Shown in pieces: positions 60,185-64,000 of a DNA stretch of 64,000 nucleotides (its first letter is position 1; every line of letters begins with the position of its first letter). Origin of the DNA: Rhodospirillales bacterium (GTDB taxonomy: Bacteria > Pseudomonadota > Alphaproteobacteria > CACIAM-22H2); assembly GCA_016794025.1 (NCBI GenBank), contig JAEUKX010000049.1, positions 1 to 64,000 on the forward strand. Direction: 5' to 3'. The translations under genes were made by a program, and so were the position numbers. The notes beneath the pieces are model-generated. The model was not told the DNA's origin. It was given only the letters and a program-made list of their open reading frames with translations, and did no database searches.

Positions 60185-60964
60185 TCAGGTCCCCCTGAAG
60201 GCGGGCTTGCGCTTCCCGAAGAAGGCTTCCACGCCCTCGCGATAGTCGCCCGTGCGGCCCAGCGCGCCCTGCATGTCGCGTTCGTGGTCGAGGGCGGCGT
60301 CGAGATCGCGCGCCCAGGCGCCGTCGATCGCCTGCTTGATGGCGCCCAGTGCCTTCGTGGGCTGCGTGGCGAGATGGCGGGCAAGGCCCAGCGCCTCGTC
60401 CTTCACGCGCTCGTCCTCGACCACCTTCCAGATCAGGCCCCATTCGAATGCCTGCTCGGCGGTGATCTTCTCGCCCAGCATCGCAAGCCCCTTGGCGCGC
60501 GCGGTCCCCGCCAGCCGCGGCAGGAACCAGGTCGAGCCGCTGTCGGGCGCCAGCCCGATCTTGACGAAGGCCTGCAGGAACGTGGCCGAGCGCGCGGCGT
60601 AGACGATGTCGCAGGCGAGTGCCAGCGACATGCCGGCCCCGGCGGCCACGCCGTTGACCGCGCACACCACCGGCACCTTCAGGTCGCGGATCGTGCGGAT
60701 CAGCGGGTTGTAGAATTTGTCGAGCGTTTCGGACAGGTCGGGCGTCTCGCCGCCCTTGCGCTGGCCCAGGTCCTGGCCCGCGCAGAAGCCGCGGCCTTCG
60801 CCCGTCAGGAACACCGCGCGTGCGCCCGCGGCGGGCGCGCCCGCCAGCGCTTCGCGCAGCTCGTCGTGCATTTCCGGCACGAAAGCGTTGAGCTTGTCGG
60901 GCCGGTTGAGCGCGATCGAGGCCACACCGTCCTCGAGCGCGTAACGGATCGTCTGATGCGCCAT
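60185..60964 (-). CDS. paaG: 1,2-Epoxyphenylacetyl-CoA isomerase PaaG
   Basis: A 259-residue crotonase that turns the ring epoxide into the oxepin. GFCAGQDLGQR and GVAAGAGMSLALACD form the oxyanion hole, and IGLAPDSGSTWFLPRL holds the aspartate equivalent to Asp136 of E. coli PaaG. It is first in the minus-strand paa operon (paaG-paaH-paaI-pcaF-paaK-monooxygenase-DUF2783). The 132 bases to the divergent paaN gene should hold both promoters. No clear operator was identified. Confidence 0.93.
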   Translation of the reverse strand: MAHQTIRYALEDGVASIALNRPDKLNAFVPEMHDELREALAGAPAAGARAVFLTGEGRGFCAGQDLGQRKGGETPDLSETLDKFYNPLIRTIRDLKVPVVCAVNGVAAGAGMSLALACDIVYAARSATFLQAFVKIGLAPDSGSTWFLPRLAGTARAKGLAMLGEKITAEQAFEWGLIWKVVEDERVKDEALGLARHLATQPTKALGAIKQAIDGAWARDLDAALDHERDMQGALGRTGDYREGVEAFFGKRKPAFRGT

Positions 60965-61096
60965 GGCCGGACCATGCCAAGCCGGGGCCGGGGCTGCAAC
61001 CCCCGAACGCCCCCGGCACGTCGGCGCGATGGGCGGTTCCCGGCGGCGCCGTTTCGCGCTAAGTCTGGTTCGCATTTGCGGGAGGACCGGACGCGC

Positions 61097-62764
61097 ATGT
61101 TTCTCGAACGCCACCGCGCGACGCTGGATGCGGCCGTCGCGGCACTCGATGCCCGCGGCTACTGGTCGGCCTATCCGGAAGCGCCTTCGGGCAAGATCTA
61201 CGGCGAGAGCGCCAACGACGACGCCAAGAAGGCGTTCGAGGCGCAGCTGGGCCAGCCCTTCGCGCTCGACCAGTCGGCCAACGGCACGGTCGGGGCCGAG
61301 CATTCGCCCTACGGCTTCGATCTGAAGATCGCCTATCCGCGCCTCGATCCGGAACCGGCACTCGCCAACGCCGCGGCCGCGCGCGCGAGCCTGCGCAAGG
61401 CGGGTGTCGAGGCGCGCACGGGCGCATGCCTCGAGATCCTGCACCGCCTCAACCGCATGTCGTTCGAGATCGCCTACGCGGTCATGCACACGACCGGGCA
61501 GGGGTTCGTCATGGCCTTCCAGGCGGGCGGGCCGCACGCGCAGGACCGCGGGCTCGAGGCCGTCGCCACTGCCTGGCGCGAGATGGCCCGCGTGCCCGCG
61601 CATGCGCGCTGGGAAAAGCCGCAGGGCAAGAACCCGGCGCTCGTGATGGAGAAGGACTACCGCATCGTGCCCAAGGGGATCGGGCTTGCGATCGGCTGCG
61701 CGACGTTTCCCACCTGGAACACCTATCCCGCGCTGTTCGCAAATCTTGCCACCGGCAATCCCACGCTGGTGAAGCCGCACCCGGCCGCGGTGCTGCCGCT
61801 GGCGCTCACCGTGCGCGTGGCGCGTACGGTGCTGAAGGAGGCGGGCATCGATCCCAACGCCGTGCAGCTCGTGGCCGATTCGCTCTATGCGCCCGTCGCC
61901 CAGATCCTCGCGCGCCGGCCGGAAGTGGCGCTCATCGACTATACGGGCGGGCCCGAGTTCGGCGCGTGGCTGTCCGCCAATGCGGGCCACGCGACGATTT
62001 TCGCCGAGAAGGCGGGAACCAATGCCGTCGTCGTGGAAAGCACCGACGATGCGAAGGGCATGTTCCAGAACCTCGCCTTCTCGCTGTCGCTCTATTCCGG
62101 ACAGATGTGCACGACACCGCAGAACATCTTCGTGCCCGCCTCGGGCGTGAAGACGCCCGATGGCCCGCTTTCGCCCGAGGCGTTCGGGCAGAAACTGTCC
62201 GAGGCGATCGACCGGCTGCTGGGCGATCCGGCGCGTGCGGCCGAGGTGCTGGGCGCGATCCAGAGCCAGGCGACGCTGGCGCGCATCGAGGCGGCGAACC
62301 GCAACGGCAGGATCGTGCGCGCAAGCGCGCCCGCCGCGCATCCGGTCTTCCCGGAAGCTGCCCTGCGCACGCCCCTCATCATGGCGGCGGGCGTCGAGGA
62401 AACCGCGCTTTACGGCCACGAGATGTTCGGGCCGATCTCGTTCGTCGTGACGGCGCCCGACCGCGACGCGGCCCTCGACGCCGCCTTCGGCACCATCGCG
62501 CGCAAGGGCGCGATCACGGCGGCGGTCTATTCGACCGATCCCGCCTTCCTCGAAGCTGCGGCCGAACGCGCGGCCGACGTGGGCGTGGCGCTGTCGGAGA
62601 ACCTCACCGGCGGCGTGTTCGTCAACCAGTCGGCGGCCTTCAGCGACTTCCACGCGACGGGCTGCAACCCGGCCGCCAACGCATCGCTGACCGACGCGGG
62701 CTTCGTGGCGCCGCGCTTCCACGTGGCGCAGGTGCGTCGCGCGGGCAAGGCGGCCGCGGCATGA
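61097..62764 (+). CDS. paaN: Phenylacetic acid degradation protein PaaN (aldehyde dehydrogenase-type)
   Basis: A 555-residue aldehyde dehydrogenase-like protein of the PaaN family, used after ring opening in organisms with the PaaN variant. FERHxATLDxA-type start, [48 protein letters not shown] and [17 protein letters not shown] with the catalytic Cys. The end [15 protein letters not shown] is family-typical. GGGAGG lies about 12 bases before ATG 61097. The frame is open a further 2.4 kb upstream, but that part is antisense to paaG and paaH. Confidence 0.94.
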   Translation: MFLERHRATLDAAVAALDARGYWSAYPEAPSGKIYGESANDDAKKAFEAQLGQPFALDQSANGTVGAEHSPYGFDLKIAYPRLDPEPALANAAAARASLRKAGVEARTGACLEILHRLNRMSFEIAYAVMHTTGQGFVMAFQAGGPHAQDRGLEAVATAWREMARVPAHARWEKPQGKNPALVMEKDYRIVPKGIGLAIGCATFPTWNTYPALFANLATGNPTLVKPHPAAVLPLALTVRVARTVLKEAGIDPNAVQLVADSLYAPVAQILARRPEVALIDYTGGPEFGAWLSANAGHATIFAEKAGTNAVVVESTDDAKGMFQNLAFSLSLYSGQMCTTPQNIFVPASGVKTPDGPLSPEAFGQKLSEAIDRLLGDPARAAEVLGAIQSQATLARIEAANRNGRIVRASAPAAHPVFPEAALRTPLIMAAGVEETALYGHEMFGPISFVVTAPDRDAALDAAFGTIARKGAITAAVYSTDPAFLEAAAERAADVGVALSENLTGGVFVNQSAAFSDFHATGCNPAANASLTDAGFVAPRFHVAQVRRAGKAAAA

Positions 62765-63378
62765 CGACGCCCCGCCGCCCGCGCGTCTACGCGATCGACG
62801 GCCTCGTGCCCGTGGTCGATCCCGCCAGCTTCGTGCATCCCACGGCCGTGCTGATCGGCGACGTGATCGTGGGGCCGGGCTGCTATGTCGGTGCGGGCGC
62901 CACGCTGCGCGGCGATTTCGGCCGGCTCGTGATGGAGAAGGGCTCGAACCTGCAGGACAACTGCGTAGTCCACGGCTTCCCCGACACCGACACGGTGATG
63001 GAGGAGGACGCGCATATCGGCCACGGCGCGATCCTGCACGGCTGCACGATCAAACGCGACGCGCTCGTGGGCATGAACGCCACCGTGATGGACGGGGCCG
63101 TTGTGGGCGAGAGCGCGTTTGTCGCCGCGATGGCGTTCGTGCGCGCGGGCTTCGCGGTGCCCCCGCGCACGCTCGTCGGCGGCATCCCGGCCAAGATCAT
63201 GCGCGAACTGACCGACAGGGAAATCGAGTGGAAGCGCTCGGGCACGCGCGACTACCAGAACCTGACGCTGCGCTGCCTTGCCACGTTCGAGGAACGCGAC
63301 GCGCTCGAGGCCCCCGAACCCGGCCGCCAGCGCCTGTCGCTGAAAGGCGTGTCGGAGCCGCTCTACAAGACCAGATAG
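62761..63378 (+). CDS. paaY: PaaY, gamma-carbonic-anhydrase-fold hexapeptide protein
   Basis: A 205-residue left-handed beta-helix protein. [29 protein letters not shown] starts the repeats, and [15 protein letters not shown] and [13 protein letters not shown] supply metal-binding His residues. [20 protein letters not shown] and [19 protein letters not shown] follow. PaaY acts as a thioesterase that relieves inhibition by a ring-hydroxylated CoA ester. ATG 62761 overlaps the paaN stop by 4 bases. Confidence 0.93.
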   Translation: MTTPRRPRVYAIDGLVPVVDPASFVHPTAVLIGDVIVGPGCYVGAGATLRGDFGRLVMEKGSNLQDNCVVHGFPDTDTVMEEDAHIGHGAILHGCTIKRDALVGMNATVMDGAVVGESAFVAAMAFVRAGFAVPPRTLVGGIPAKIMRELTDREIEWKRSGTRDYQNLTLRCLATFEERDALEAPEPGRQRLSLKGVSEPLYKTR

Positions 63379-63440
63379 CCGCCTGCCCGGCCGGTTGCTA
63401 TCATCGCTTGCAACCAGACCCCGAACGGGAGCGCCCGCAC

Positions 63441-64000
63441 ATGTCGCCCGCCGCCATCGCCGCCGAATACCTGCCTGTCGCGATCCTGATCCTGCTGGTG
63501 CTGATCGCGGCGAGCGGCATCAAGATCGTCCCGCAGTCGCACGAATACATCGTCGAGCAGTTCGGCAAGTACGTCTCGACGCTGCGCGCGGGCCTCAATT
63601 TCATCGTGCCCGTCCTCTATCGCGTCTCCGCGAAGGTCAGCATCCTCGAGCGCCAGCTCGAACCGCAGCAGATCAGCGTCATCACCAAGGACAATGTCGA
63701 GATCCACCTGACGACGGCCGTGTTCTTCCGCGTCGTCGATGCGGCGAAATCGGTCTACCGGATCACCAATGTCGACCAGGCGGTGAAGACGACGGTCACC
63801 AGCATCGTGCGCTCGACCGGCGGCCAGATGGAGTTCGACGAGGTGCAGGCCAAGCGGGACTTCATCAACGAGAAGATCAAGGAGTCGCTGTCGGAAGCCT
63901 GCGCGGTGTGGGGCATCGAGATCACGCGCACCGAAGTGCTCGACGTTTCGGTGGATGCGGCGACGCGCACCGCCATGCAGCAGCAGCTCAACGCCGAGCG
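63441..64000 (+). CDS. SPFH/band-7 (stomatin-like, QmcA type) membrane protein, N-terminal part
   Basis: The frame is open from ATG 63441 to the window edge (186 codons). One transmembrane helix, LPVAILILLVLIAASGI, is followed by the SPFH start KIVPQSHEYIVEQFGKYVSTLRAGLNFIVP and ITKDNVEIHLTTAVFFRVVDAAKSVYRI, which is QmcA/stomatin-like. The AACAV-type ESLSEACAVWGIEITRTEVLDV part also fits. It probably organises membrane domains or protects against proteolysis. An NfeD partner often follows, beyond this window. Confidence 0.93.
   Translation, partial: MSPAAIAAEYLPVAILILLVLIAASGIKIVPQSHEYIVEQFGKYVSTLRAGLNFIVPVLYRVSAKVSILERQLEPQQISVITKDNVEIHLTTAVFFRVVDAAKSVYRITNVDQAVKTTVTSIVRSTGGQMEFDEVQAKRDFINEKIKESLSEACAVWGIEITRTEVLDVSVDAATRTAMQQQLNAE

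Noticed and set aside
60185..62722. An 845-codon minus-strand frame suggesting a PaaG fusion
   Set aside because: Only the C-terminal 259 residues are PaaG. The rest is antisense to paaN. PaaG has its own ATG at 60964.
58730..62764. A 1344-codon plus-strand open frame
   Set aside because: Only the last 555 codons are a real protein (PaaN). The first 2.4 kb read antisense to paaH and paaG, which have full family motifs. GC-rich codon bias leaves the opposite frame free of stops.
1..64000. CRISPR arrays, insertion sequences, prophage, integrase or toxin-antitoxin genes
   Set aside because: No regularly spaced repeats, transposase, recombinase or phage motifs were seen on either strand.

Overview
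The window is 64 kb of a GC-rich genome with dense, tightly packed genes. Many neighbours share ATGA or GTGA stop/start overlaps. Gene content points to a free-living alphaproteobacterium, probably near Rhodospirillales/Reyranella-type lineages: phosphatidylcholine synthase, DUF1192 and DUF2783 proteins, PaaN-type phenylacetate catabolism, a PAS_5 protein, and Tct and dipeptide transporters. The order-level placement is inference, because there is no rRNA here.

Layout. (1) 1-7441: a housekeeping block with a pair of M16 peptidase-like proteins, glucose-6-phosphate isomerase, mutL and lepA. (2) 7451-7992: a small membrane protein and tRNA-Ser(GGA). (3) 7978-17146, minus strand: an inorganic nitrogen block. 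It holds the NasT/NasS nitrate-responsive regulators, nitrite reductase nirBD, a formate/nitrite-family channel, a PP2C phosphatase/Ser-Thr kinase fusion, cyanase, and a siroheme synthase with a degenerate, shortened methylase end. The nirB leader carries a sigma-54-like promoter and a strong intrinsic terminator, as expected for NasT antitermination. (4) 17360-26932: isoaspartyl peptidase and a dipeptide-type ABC transporter, facing a MarR regulator, a matching binding protein, a creatininase-family hydrolase and two dehydrogenases. (5) 26934-30242: polysaccharide deacetylase-family, PAS and ALDH7-type genes. (6) 30243-34824, minus strand: one six-gene operon joining a Tat-exported molybdenum hydroxylase (two subunits) to soxX, soxY, soxZ and soxA, without soxB or soxCD. 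This is the most unusual arrangement in the window. (7) 35089-46593, plus strand: an 11.5 kb operon with a CoA-transferase, a crotonase lacking both usual catalytic glutamates, a GntR regulator, an Fbp-type ABC importer, a TctCBA tripartite transporter, an MmgE/PrpD protein and an SDR. This suggests uptake and CoA-linked breakdown of an organic acid. (8) 46595-53579: acetyltransferase, recQ, hspQ, mscS-like, pcs, 3-hydroxybutyrate dehydrogenase, DUF1192 and a quinone oxidoreductase. (9) 53760-63378: phenylacetate (paa) genes in two divergent units plus an FAD monooxygenase and DUF2783. (10) 63441-64000: the start of an SPFH/band-7 protein.

No CRISPR array, insertion sequence, integrase or phage gene was seen. 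Structured intergenic features include a palindromic repeat shared by two loci 48 kb apart, a promoter-terminator pair in the lepA leader, and a palindromic operator candidate between the sox/molybdenum operon and the GntR-containing operon. All database-level identifications are from recognition of sequence motifs by eye. No searches were run.
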